Assembly: GCA_900143635.1 (NCBI GenBank)
Contig: FREY01000009.1
Span: forward strand, 124,001-188,000
From: Rhodobacteraceae bacterium Alg231-04
GTDB lineage: Bacteria > Pseudomonadota > Alphaproteobacteria > Rhodobacterales > Rhodobacteraceae
Direction of reading: 5' to 3'
DNA: 64,000 nucleotides
The stretch's first letter is position 1. Every line of letters starts with the position of its first letter. The notes under the pieces are model-generated. The model did not search any database, was not told the origin of the DNA, and saw only the letters and a program-made list of their open reading frames with translations. Positions 35,453 through 44,244 of the stretch are shown piece after piece. The position numbers and the translations under genes were made by a program.

Positions 35453-36379
35453 CTAGTCGTCATATGGCCAGAGCCCCTGCCCCAGCGCCTCGATCGCGAC
35501 GGAAATCCGTTCAAAACTGTTGCGGGCCCGATTGACCGAGTGGCGCGCGCGCAAATACCCATGCACCAATCCCGCCTCGTTGATCCAATAGGCCTGATTG
35601 CCCGCCTCCAGCAGCCGGTCGCGGTATTCGCGGCTGTCATCGCGCACCGGGTCACAATCCGCCGAGACCAAAACGGTGGGCGGCAGACCAGAAAAATCGC
35701 TATCCTGTAGCGGCGCATAGGTGGGATCATCCACCGGCACGTCTCCGTCCACGCGGATGCCATGGTAAAACAGGATATCATCGCGGGTCAGCAGCGGTGC
35801 ATGAGCGTGTTCGATATAAGATCCCTTGTTCACGTCACCGCCAAAAGCCCCGTAGATCAGCACCTGCCCAAAAATGCCGTCAAGACGGCCCCTTGCGTAG
35901 TGAGCAACCGATGCCGCCAGATTGGCCCCGGCACTGTCGCCCGCCAAGACAATCCCGCCCTCATAACGTGCGGCAGCCCATTGGGTCGCGGTCCAGCTGT
36001 CTTGAAAGGACGCAGGGTGTTTGTGCTCGGGGGCGAGGCGATAATCGACGGCCACAACCCGGTATCCGGTCTGGGCGCAGATCTCGGCGCAGACGTCATC
36101 ATGGCTGTCCAATCCGCCAACCACAAAACCGCCGCCGTGGAAAAAAACCACCGTTCTTGTTGGTTCTCCGGCCCAGTAATGGCGCACCGGTACCCCGTCG
36201 GCGGAAAGGTCTTCGACCTCAACCACGTCAGGGCGGACAACGCGGAATTCGCGGCACATCTCGTTATAGACGGTGCGCTGTTCCTCGATCGAGGACTCCA
36301 CCGCGTCATCCGGATAGCTTTCGCCTGTGCGGCTGATAAAGGCCCATGTTTCCGCGTCGATCAGTCGTTCATAGTCCAT
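35453..36379 (-). CDS. Alpha/beta hydrolase, hormone-sensitive-lipase (HSL)-type esterase
   Basis: A 308-residue esterase. The oxyanion motif HGGGFVVGG and the nucleophile elbow LAGDSAGANLAA are diagnostic of the HSL/BD-FAE branch, and ILVSADCDPVRDDS holds the acid Asp with the His near GLVHGYLRAR. The start MDYERLIDAETWAF has GGAGGG five bases upstream; a longer N-terminus is possible but unlikely. It probably acts on short-chain carboxyl esters. It is downstream of the acyl-CoA synthetase on the same strand in the opposite gene order, with no evident shared pathway. Confidence 0.88.
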   Translation of the reverse strand: MDYERLIDAETWAFISRTGESYPDDAVESSIEEQRTVYNEMCREFRVVRPDVVEVEDLSADGVPVRHYWAGEPTRTVVFFHGGGFVVGGLDSHDDVCAEICAQTGYRVVAVDYRLAPEHKHPASFQDSWTATQWAAARYEGGIVLAGDSAGANLAASVAHYARGRLDGIFGQVLIYGAFGGDVNKGSYIEHAHAPLLTRDDILFYHGIRVDGDVPVDDPTYAPLQDSDFSGLPPTVLVSADCDPVRDDSREYRDRLLEAGNQAYWINEAGLVHGYLRARHSVNRARNSFERISVAIEALGQGLWPYDD

Positions 36380-36508
36380 CTGCACCCTCCCGCGCATACC
36401 AGTCACCTGACCGGCCAAGCCTATCAGCCCGCACCATAAATGAAATGCCCGAAATGAATGAAGCGCCCCAGTTTTGGAGCGCTTCGCGGTTCTGGAAACG
36501 ATGCGGCC

Positions 36509-38404
36509 TTACTCTGTGGGCATTTCTTCCCAGGGTCTGCTAAAGGCCCCCAAAATGGTGGTAACCTCGGCAGCCGTGGCGCCGTTCAGCTCGACCTGGG
36601 CGACCAGCCCGCGCTTTTTGTCATCTATCACCGCCTCAACGCGGGCGGGCTGCGCCGCTTTCATCAGCGCGTCATTGTAGACGCGGGTGATCGCGTTTTT
36701 GCGCAGGTCCGGTTTGAAGACCTTGCCCACGGCGGTCTTGGGCAACTCATCCAATACGGTCATATGTTTAGGGATGGCGGCGCGCTCGTGCACATGGACC
36801 TTGCAATAGTCCATCAGTTCCTCGGCAGTGGCGCTGGCACCATCCACCAGTTCCACAAAGGCGCAAGGAAGCTCGCCGGAATGCGCATCCGGCTGTCCGA
36901 TAGCACCGGCAAAGGCAACGGCCTCATGGCCCAGCAGCGCCTCTTCGATTTCACCGGGATCGATATTGTGGCCACCGCGAATAATCAGATCCTTGGCGCG
37001 GCCGGTGATCCACAGATAGCCATCCTCATCCATCCGGCCCAGATCACCGGTGCGCAGATGGCTATCCTGATAGTAGAGATCGGCGTTCTTCACTGCCTCA
37101 GTATAAGTGTGGCCCGCAAAAACGCCGGGGTTGGACACACAGATCTCACCTATTTCATCGGTCGCGCATTCAACCGCTCCCTCGGGTGTCTGTTTGACAA
37201 TGCGCACATCCGTATAGGGCAGCGGCACCCCGATCGAGCCGACCTTCTTAGGCCCATCCACCGGGTTGCAGGACACCAGACAGGTGGCCTCGGTCAGCCC
37301 ATAGCCTTCGACGATGGTGACACCGGTGGCTTCCTCAAAGCGGCGGAACAGTTCCAGTGGCAACGGGGCGGAACCCGAAAACGCCGTCTTCACGGTTGAA
37401 ACATCCGCATCCACCGGGCGCTGCATCTTGGCAGATATGGCGGTGGGGACGGTGATGATAAAGGTGATCTTCCAGCGCTCGATCAGCTTCCAGAAATTAT
37501 CAAACACGCCCTCGCCCCGATAACCGGCGGGCGTAGGAAACACCACATGCGCACCGGAACAGATGGCCGCCATCAGGATCACGTGGCAGGCAAAGACATG
37601 GAACAGCGGCAGCGGGCACATGATGTTCGAGGTCTCATCGAACAGCAGCGTGTCACCCAGCCAACCATTGTAGATCAGGCCGGAATACTTGTGCTGCGCC
37701 ACTTTCGGCATGCCGGTGGTGCCGCCAGTGTGGAAATAGCAGGCCACCCGGTCTTCTGTTGCGTCGGCGAATTTCAGCGTCTTGGGCTGTTTCATCGCCT
37801 CGCGGTTGAAGCTTTTGTAATCGGCGTGGGCCGCCTTTTCCTTGTTGTCGATCCGCGGCCGGATCAGCGGAACGATCCAGGATTTCGGTGGCGTGAGATA
37901 GCGGTTCAGATCCACCTCAAGCACCGTATTCACGCCGGGTGCATGGCGCACCGCCTCGGCGACCTTTTCGGCCACGTCGGTTTTCGGGAAGGGCCGCAGG
38001 GTGACAACCACCTTGGCACCTGTTTCGCGCAGGATCGCGGCGATCTGTTCCGGCTCCAGCAGCGGGTTGATCGGGTTGGCGATACCGGCAATCGCACCGC
38101 CCAGCAGCGTCAAAACCGTCTCGTTACAGTTGGGCAGCACATAGGCCACCACATCCTGCTCACCAATACCCAGATCCCGAAACAGGTTCGCAGCCTGACA
38201 GGTTTTCTCCAGCAGCTCTTTCCAGGTCAGCGTCTCGGCCTTATCCGCAGGCCCCGAGGTGATCTGGTAGCTGACCGCATTGTGGGCCGGATATTTTGCT
38301 GCGGTTTCCGCCAGCTGCCCGAACAGAGTAACCGGCAGTTTGCGGTCCTCATAGGTTTTTTCATTCTGGATTGCGTCACGGTCTGCGATGCCGGCAAAAG
38401 CCAT
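36509..38404 (-). CDS. Acyl-CoA synthetase (AMP-forming), ANL superfamily
   Basis: A 631-residue enzyme of the acyl-CoA synthetase family forming acyl-AMP then acyl-CoA. The A3 phosphate loop reads FHTGGTTGMPKVAQ, and the A5 motif EGYGLTEATCLVS follows. The A7/A8 hinge TGDLGRMDEDGYLWITGRAKD has an ensuing IIRGGHNIDPGEIE, and the catalytic lysine is in PKTAVGKVFKP. GGAGGG lies five bases before the chosen ATG (MAFAGIADRDAI). Length and order suggest a medium/long-chain or aryl substrate; I cannot tell which. Confidence 0.92.
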   Translation of the reverse strand: MAFAGIADRDAIQNEKTYEDRKLPVTLFGQLAETAAKYPAHNAVSYQITSGPADKAETLTWKELLEKTCQAANLFRDLGIGEQDVVAYVLPNCNETVLTLLGGAIAGIANPINPLLEPEQIAAILRETGAKVVVTLRPFPKTDVAEKVAEAVRHAPGVNTVLEVDLNRYLTPPKSWIVPLIRPRIDNKEKAAHADYKSFNREAMKQPKTLKFADATEDRVACYFHTGGTTGMPKVAQHKYSGLIYNGWLGDTLLFDETSNIMCPLPLFHVFACHVILMAAICSGAHVVFPTPAGYRGEGVFDNFWKLIERWKITFIITVPTAISAKMQRPVDADVSTVKTAFSGSAPLPLELFRRFEEATGVTIVEGYGLTEATCLVSCNPVDGPKKVGSIGVPLPYTDVRIVKQTPEGAVECATDEIGEICVSNPGVFAGHTYTEAVKNADLYYQDSHLRTGDLGRMDEDGYLWITGRAKDLIIRGGHNIDPGEIEEALLGHEAVAFAGAIGQPDAHSGELPCAFVELVDGASATAEELMDYCKVHVHERAAIPKHMTVLDELPKTAVGKVFKPDLRKNAITRVYNDALMKAAQPARVEAVIDDKKRGLVAQVELNGATAAEVTTILGAFSRPWEEMPTE

Positions 38405-38577
38405 ATCGTCCCTCCCCAATAGGCCCGTTGAACCGGACCTGTTTCCCCTACCCGCGTAAGATGCGGGCAGAACAGGTATCCTGCAAGGGCGACGAAGCTG
38501 TCCACCCACAGGCTTTGCGTTGACGTAACGCTATAGGGCTGTGACGTTGCGGAAAATCCCTTTTCGCAGCTCTCGGC

Positions 38578-40377
38578 TTATTCGGCGGCCATACCGTCGG
38601 TGAACTGCAGCCGTGCCAGACGCGCATAAAGCCCGCCTTCGGCAACCAGCTGGTCATGGCTGCCTTGCGCTACCACACGGCCCTGATCCATCACCACGAT
38701 ACGGTCGGCCTTTTTCACCGTCGCCAAACGGTGCGCCACGATCAGCGTGGTCCGGCCCTGTGCCAGCTCATCCACAGCCGCCTGAACCGCCCGTTCGCTT
38801 TCGGCATCCAGCGCCGACGTCGCCTCGTCCAGCAACAGAACCGGCGCATCACGCAGGATGGCGCGGGCAATAGCAATGCGTTGCTTTTGCCCGCCAGACA
38901 GCATCACGCCACGCTCACCAACAAAGCTGTCATAGCCCTCGGGCAGTTTGGCGATAAAGTCATGAGCGGCGGCGGCCTGCGCGGCGGCCTCAACCTCGGC
39001 ATCTGTTGCCTCAGGGCGACCAAAGCGGATATTTTCCCGCGCCGAAGCCGCAAAGATCACCGGATCCTGCGGAACCATGGCGATGGATTTGCGGAAATTG
39101 TCGCGCTGAAGATCGGTCAACGCCAGCCCGTCCAGTTTTACCGCGCCCTCATTGGGATCGTAGAACCGCTGGATCAGCTGAATGATCGTCGTCTTACCAG
39201 CGCCCGAGGGTCCAACAAAGGCTACGGTTTCACCCGGTGCCACGGTCAGGGACACCTGTTCCAGCGCAGGCGTATCGGGCCGCGCCGGGTATCGGAAGGA
39301 AACATCGTCGAAAGTGATCTCGCCCCGTACCGGGCTGGGCAGCGCTGTCGGCGCATCCGGATCCTGCACATTGTCGGTGGCATTCAGCAGCTCGATCAGC
39401 CGTTCAGTGGCACCAGCTGCGCGCTGCAGCTCGCTCCAGATTTCGCTGAGCGCGGCAACCGCACCCGCCACAAGAACCGAATAGATCACAAACTGGATCA
39501 GCGTGCCTTCGGTCATCACCCCGGCACGCACGTCGCGCGCCCCCATCCACAGCACGCCAACGATGCCGGCAAAGACCAGAAAAATCACGATCACGGTCAG
39601 AAAAGCGCGGGTTTTAATGCGACGGCACGAGACCTCATAGGCGGTCTCGGTCATCTCACCAAACTGGGCGCGGCTCTTGGTTTCATGGGTGAAGGCCTGA
39701 ACAGTCTGCACCGCCCCCAGGGCTTCGCCGGCATTGCCCGAGGAGGCCGCGATCCAATCCTGATTCTCGCGGCTGATCACCCGCAGACGGCGGCCCAACA
39801 CCATGATCGGTACGATCACCGCAGGCACAATCAGCAGCACCAGACCGGTCAGCTTGGCCGAGGTCAGCAGCATCAATACCATACCGCCAAGGAACAACAG
39901 AATGTTGCGCAGCGCGATCGACGCCGAAGAGCCAAGCACCGACTGGATCAGCGTTGTATCCGTGGTGATCCGGCTTAGAACCTCGCCGGTCATGACGTTC
40001 TCAAAGAACTCCGGGCTCATCCCGATGACGCGGTCGAACACCGATTTGCGGATATCCGCAACAACCCGTTCGCCCAGCTTGGTGACCAACGCATAGCGCA
40101 GGCCAGTGCCCACGGCCAGCAGGCCCGCAATGCCAAGCGCTGCCATGAAGTAGAAATCCAGCAGCGCCGATTCTTCCAAACGGAAACTGTCGACCACCCG
40201 GCGCACCGCCAGCGGCAGGGTCAGCGACATGCTCGCCGTCGTCACCAAAGCCGCCAAAGCACCGGCCATCAGCAGCTTATAAGGGCGCATAAAGGGCCAA
40301 AGCGCCTGCAGGACACCGATTTTCTTGGAGGATTCGCGCTCTTCCGAGGCGTTGGGTGCAGCCGGTTTACGCGCCAT
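38578..40377 (-). CDS. ABC exporter, fused permease-ATPase (MsbA-type)
   Basis: A 599-residue ABCB-type half-transporter that dimerises in the inner membrane. The first 330 residues hold six helices (LLMAGALAALVTTASMSL, FYFMAALGIAGLLAVGTGL, LFLGGMVLMLLTSAKLTGLV and others). The ATPase has Walker A GPSGAGKTTIIQLIQ, Q loop AMVPQDPVIFA, ABC signature VMLSGGQKQRIAIARAI, Walker B VLLLDEATSALD and the H-loop LIVAHRL. Lipids, peptides or drugs are possible cargo; no accessory gene narrows it. AAGGA is six bases before the ATG. It abuts the tRNA-Gly region. Confidence 0.93.
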   Translation of the reverse strand: MARKPAAPNASEERESSKKIGVLQALWPFMRPYKLLMAGALAALVTTASMSLTLPLAVRRVVDSFRLEESALLDFYFMAALGIAGLLAVGTGLRYALVTKLGERVVADIRKSVFDRVIGMSPEFFENVMTGEVLSRITTDTTLIQSVLGSSASIALRNILLFLGGMVLMLLTSAKLTGLVLLIVPAVIVPIMVLGRRLRVISRENQDWIAASSGNAGEALGAVQTVQAFTHETKSRAQFGEMTETAYEVSCRRIKTRAFLTVIVIFLVFAGIVGVLWMGARDVRAGVMTEGTLIQFVIYSVLVAGAVAALSEIWSELQRAAGATERLIELLNATDNVQDPDAPTALPSPVRGEITFDDVSFRYPARPDTPALEQVSLTVAPGETVAFVGPSGAGKTTIIQLIQRFYDPNEGAVKLDGLALTDLQRDNFRKSIAMVPQDPVIFAASARENIRFGRPEATDAEVEAAAQAAAAHDFIAKLPEGYDSFVGERGVMLSGGQKQRIAIARAILRDAPVLLLDEATSALDAESERAVQAAVDELAQGRTTLIVAHRLATVKKADRIVVMDQGRVVAQGSHDQLVAEGGLYARLARLQFTDGMAAE

Positions 40378-40523
40378 GATCGGTCCTTTGGTCTTTAATA
40401 ACAGCGGTGGCATGCCGGTAAGGCAACGCCCTCCCGGTTCATGACTGTGTAGGCCCTGCGCGTCAAGCGATCAGGCCCGCGACATCAGTGCAGGCAGTGG
40501 GCAAATTGATCGGGAGGAAGCTA

Positions 40524-40567
40524 TGGAGCGGGCGGCGGGAATCGAACCCGCGTCATTAGCTTGGAAG
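40524..40567 (-). repeat. 44-bp partial copy of the tRNA-Gly 3' half (att-like direct repeat)
   Basis: This segment is identical over 44 bases to 40661-40704, which is the CCA end, acceptor, T-arm, variable loop and part of the anticodon loop of the adjacent tRNA-Gly. It diverges abruptly afterward. A truncated 3' tRNA copy 93 bases from the intact gene, in the same orientation, is what a tRNA-targeting tyrosine recombinase leaves. Confidence 0.85.
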
Positions 40568-40660
40568 ACTAGAGTTCAAACTACGAATAATGACATACAA
40601 ACAACCGCTTAATCACTTCAGGCAGCGAACTTTGCAGGTGATGTGTAGGAAATGAATTTC

Positions 40661-40734
40661 TGGAGCGGGCGGCGGGAATCGAACCCGCGTCATTAGCTTG
40701 GAAGGCTAAGGTCTTACCACTACACAACGCCCGC
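40661..40734 (-). tRNA. tRNA-Gly (anticodon TCC)
   Basis: Acceptor GCGGGCG pairs with CGCCCGC, discriminator T, CCA encoded. The D-arm is TGTGTAGTGGTAAGACC, and the anticodon loop CTTCCAA gives anticodon TCC. The T-loop reads GGTTCGATTCC. It is the boundary between the GC-rich core segment and the more AT-rich, repeat-rich right half. Confidence 0.97.
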
Positions 40735-40903
40735 TCAACAGAATAACCTGATATTTCCTTGCAGTTGGAACGTCAAGAACGGTTTTGGAACATAGGCGTA
40801 TTTCTTGCGCCGCCGCAGGCGCAAAAGGGTCTTGGCCGAAGTTAGACCGGCAATGGTTTCTACTGACATTCCAAAATGCTGGCGAAACAAAGGGAGCGCC
40901 CAC

Positions 40904-42202
40904 ATGCTGACACCAAGTATCCGCCGAACCCCGCATCGCTGGTCAAGCATGCGTGGGAATGTGTTTTTGCGTGCCCTTCTGCTGGTGCTTTCTCTCATCT
41001 TGTTCGCCCCGCCGGTCATAGCTACGGAACGGGCCAAAGTGGAGGCTCAGTTCCAGGAATGGTTGGAGCATACTGTTTGGGAACGAGCAAAGGTCCGGGG
41101 TGTGTCGCGCAGAACTTTCGAGGCTGCATTTTCTGGAGTACGTTTAAACTGGGACCTGCCTGACTTGGTGCCGCCGGGCACCAAGCCAGAAACGCCTAAG
41201 AGACAGCGACAGGCGGAGTTCGGTGCGCCGGAGAAATATTTTAACCGCGGCGTGGTCGATAGTGCCACTTCCGTTGGGCGGCGGATGGCCAAGCGATATT
41301 CCACCACCCTTTCGGACGTGGAGAAGTCAACCGGTGTACCTGGGCGCATCATCCTCGCCATCTGGGGACGCGAAAGTGGTTATGGCTAGGCCCCGATCCG
41401 CCATGATGCATTTGAAGTGCTCGGCACCAAAGGATTCATGAGCACCAGATCAGCTTATTTTGCCGAGGAACTGGTCGCGGCGCTGCAAATAGCCGACGAG
41501 GGTCATGTGCCGCCACGCGGGATGAAGAGCAGCTGGGCCGGAGCGCTTGGCCAGCCACAATTCATGCCGTCAAGCTTCATTGGCTACGCAGCCGACGGGG
41601 ATGGCGATGAGCGCGCGGATATATGGAGATCCGAGGCGGATACCATCGCCTCGATCGGCTCCTATTTGCAGCGCCACGGCTGGGTAGCGGGGCGCGACTG
41701 GGGTTTCGAGGTCAAGGTTCCACTCTCGGTCTCCTGTACACTGGAGGGGCCAGATCAAGGCCGCCCGATCTCCAGCTGGATAGACTTGGGGATCACCCGC
41801 GTCTCTGGGCGTCCCTTTCCTGACCATGAACGGCCAGGCGAAGGATTTTTGTTGATGCCTGCGGGGCGGCTAGGACCAGCCTTCATCGTGACGCCGAACT
41901 TCTATGTGCTGAAAGACTACAACATGAGCGATCTTTATGCGCTCTTCGTTGGGCACGTTGGCGACCGTATCCAGTTCGGGGTGGGCGATTTCACCACTTC
42001 CTGGAAGAAGGTCGACACATTTTATCGCTCAGACATCGCAGCGATGCAGCGCTCACTAGAGATGAAGGGGCACGATGTTGGCGGTGCCGATGGGCTGCCC
42101 GGTTTCAAGACCCGCCGCTCAATCGGTCGCTGGCAAGAAGCTGCAGGCCTATCTGCAATTTGTTTTCCTGAGGCTGAGTTGAAAACGCAGCTGGTCCAAT
42201 AA
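40904..42202 (+). pseudogene. MltB-type lytic murein transglycosylase interrupted by in-frame amber codon
   Basis: The gene starts at an ATG with GGGAG seven bases upstream and encodes a signal peptide (ALLLVLSLILFAPPVIA). The catalytic domain reads ILAIWGRESGYG with the general-acid Glu; a TAG at 41387-41389 then stops it at codon 162. The same frame continues without any shift as APIRHDAFEVLGTKGFMSTR and on through SWAGALGQPQFMPSSFIGYAADGDGD to a C-terminal peptidoglycan-binding domain (MQRSLEMKGHDVGGADG). A single base change from AAG to TAG would explain it. As written it gives only a truncated, probably inactive product; readthrough or a sequencing error are the other options. Confidence 0.88.
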
Positions 42203-42745
42203 GCCCGCTCAGAGGCCGTGATTGCCTATGCGCTGAAGTACTTTGCTATGCGCTAAGACACGTTGCTCTCTACAAGAGGGCCTCTGTCCAGGTAGTCGGC
42301 ATTGATGTGCTGACTGTGCAGCAATACCACTTGATAGGTTCCGGTAATGCCGGGTTCTTTCACTCTGGGAGCGGAAAAACCTGGCATCGCGCAAGCGCTT
42401 CATCTGCCCACGAGTGATCCTCCACATATCGGGATCTAGAGTTTTCCGGCGATGCATGAAGAGTATTAAGAGCCCAAAGCCGACCTACCATTCTAGCAAG
42501 GAGGGCGGAAAGTGTGCATTCTCTGCGAGTGCGCTGACCTCACCGCGTGGTAGCGAAAGTAGACATTCACAGGGCAACGTTGCCAGAGCCTCATCTCACC
42601 CCTTCTCTGCATCCTGCACGAAGGGCAGCAATGCGCAGGGAGTGGGCTTTGCAAAGTTTGGTGCCATGGTCTGTCTTGAGGACGCGCCCGGCCCAAAGCG
42701 GAAGTTCAAGTGTACCAAGCAAATGGCCGCTTAATACCGTGTTGT
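42203..42745. other. Non-coding stretch without a recognisable gene
   Basis: These 543 bases hold only short overlapping ORFs on both strands (up to 106 codons) with no ribosome-binding site and odd composition rich in Ser, Cys, Arg and Lys. I found nothing matching a transposase or tRNA. It resembles the other degenerate intergenic stretches of the right half. Confidence 0.6.
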
Positions 42746-43630
42746 TTATTCGCTTACACCCTTCACCGCCTCGATAAATGCCAGCACTTCTTTGGCATTT
42801 CCCGCAGTTCGATAGGAAATGTAGAGATCGATTTCTTGCACGCTTTCACGATAGGGAACAAACTTCAAACCTTTGGGCGATAACGATTGTACCCAAGCAG
42901 GTGTGAGGGCGATGCCAATACCATGCGCGACCAGTTGAAGCATCGTTGATTTATCGATGACTTCGCAGACAATATCAGGCTGCCATCCGCGCGCACGAAA
43001 GCTGCCCCACAACATCTCGTGAAGTATCGGTCTAGAGCGCTTTGGAAACCCTATGAGCGGAAAATCCTTGATATCCTCTACTGAAATCTCTTTCATTTCT
43101 GACAAAGGATTGTCATCCGCCACAACGACAACCGCGGACTGGCGATGCAATAATTCGGATGACAGAAATTCATCGTCAGGCGATTTGCGTACAAATGCGA
43201 CATCGGTCCTATGATTGACCAGTTCCTGAGTATGGTAATCCGACGAAGAGATCTCGAGCAATTCGATGTGTACGTCTGGATGGTGCTTTCGAAACTCGAT
43301 CAATGCAGGTGGAAACAACAATGCCAGCGCTTCATCGACACCGCTTACCCGCAATGACTTCAGACCACTGTCGGCCACATGGCGCACATTTGAGACCGAC
43401 TTTTCGATATCCGCGAGGATACGTTGTGCGTCCTTGAGAAATTCTGAGCCAGCCTGTGTCAGACTCACTTGGCGGGTGGTTCGAAAAAACAGGGGAAATC
43501 CAAGTTCGTGTTCAAGCGAAGATATCCTTCCGGAAAGCGCCGGTTGGCTTAGACCAAGGCGCTCTCCGGCTCTTCGAAAGTGGAGTTCTTCGGCAACCGC
43601 CACAAAACACTGAAGTTGTCTTAGCTCCAC
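42746..43630 (-). CDS. LysR-type transcriptional regulator
   Basis: A 294-residue LTTR. The winged HTH reads ELRQLQCFVAVAEELHFRRAGERLGLSQPALSGRISSLE, and the effector domain starts near residue 90 (SLRVSGVDEALALLFPPAL) with two alpha/beta lobes. It is the last gene of the leftward operon hydrolase-leuC-leuD-lysR, nine bases after leuD. An autoregulated operon of this kind would be controlled at the divergent promoter near 46590. The inducer is unknown. Confidence 0.92.
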   Translation of the reverse strand: MELRQLQCFVAVAEELHFRRAGERLGLSQPALSGRISSLEHELGFPLFFRTTRQVSLTQAGSEFLKDAQRILADIEKSVSNVRHVADSGLKSLRVSGVDEALALLFPPALIEFRKHHPDVHIELLEISSSDYHTQELVNHRTDVAFVRKSPDDEFLSSELLHRQSAVVVVADDNPLSEMKEISVEDIKDFPLIGFPKRSRPILHEMLWGSFRARGWQPDIVCEVIDKSTMLQLVAHGIGIALTPAWVQSLSPKGLKFVPYRESVQEIDLYISYRTAGNAKEVLAFIEAVKGVSE

Positions 43631-43638
43631 TCTTGCTC

Positions 43639-44244
43639 CTATTGGATAACATGCACGCGCATTTTTTCCTTAAGACCACTTTCATAGCCCAAAATGGAAT
43701 CGGCAAGCTTCAATGAATCCAACGTGTCGTCGCGCCCCTCCAGCAAGGCTGCCCGGGTTGCGTCATCCATATCGAACGGATGATGTTGCGATCCAATCGA
43801 GATTTGACGATTGGTGATGTCGATGGTGCAATCCCCTACCTCTGGGTCACGAGCGATCCGCATAAGCTCGTCCCGCACTTCCGGGCTGACAATAGGCAAC
43901 GCCAATCCGTTTTTGCGTGCGTTGTCATAGAAGATCCCTGCAAAGCCTGTGCCAATAACCCCTCTGATGCCCAGCTGCATCAATCCCCAGACCGCATGCT
44001 CGCGGCTGGAACCACATCCAAAATTGTCACCAACAACCAAGATGGACGCTTCAGTCCAAGGCAATTGGTTCAGAACGAATTCAGGGCGTTCGTTGTTGTT
44101 TTCATCAAACCGCAAGTCGGCTAGGGTCCCATCAGCCAGTCCCTCGCGGGAAATGGTGATCAGGAACCGTTTTGGCATGATGACATCAGTATCGACGTTA
44201 GGCTGCGGGAATGGCGCCATCAATCCTTTGACTTGACCAGGCAT
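43639..44244 (-). CDS. leuD: LeuD-type 3-isopropylmalate dehydratase small subunit (catabolic paralogue)
   Basis: A 201-residue swivelling domain of an aconitase-like hydro-lyase/isomerase. The recognisable LeuD parts are NVDTDVIMPKRFL, FVLNQLPWTEASILV, GDNFGCGSSREHAVWGL and GFAGIFYDNARKNGLALP. The GCGSSREHA motif carries the substrate-binding serines. It is fused by a one-base TAATG overlap to leuC. The company of a dehalogenase-like hydrolase and a TRAP transporter suggests catabolism of an unusual carboxylic acid rather than leucine synthesis; canonical leuCD would be elsewhere. Confidence 0.88.
   Translation of the reverse strand: MPGQVKGLMAPFPQPNVDTDVIMPKRFLITISREGLADGTLADLRFDENNNERPEFVLNQLPWTEASILVVGDNFGCGSSREHAVWGLMQLGIRGVIGTGFAGIFYDNARKNGLALPIVSPEVRDELMRIARDPEVGDCTIDITNRQISIGSQHHPFDMDDATRAALLEGRDDTLDSLKLADSILGYESGLKEKMRVHVIQ

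Noticed and set aside
42209-42734. Short ORFs on both strands that could be transposase remnants
   Set aside because: No DDE/HTH motif or terminal inverted repeats are visible; I leave the region unannotated.
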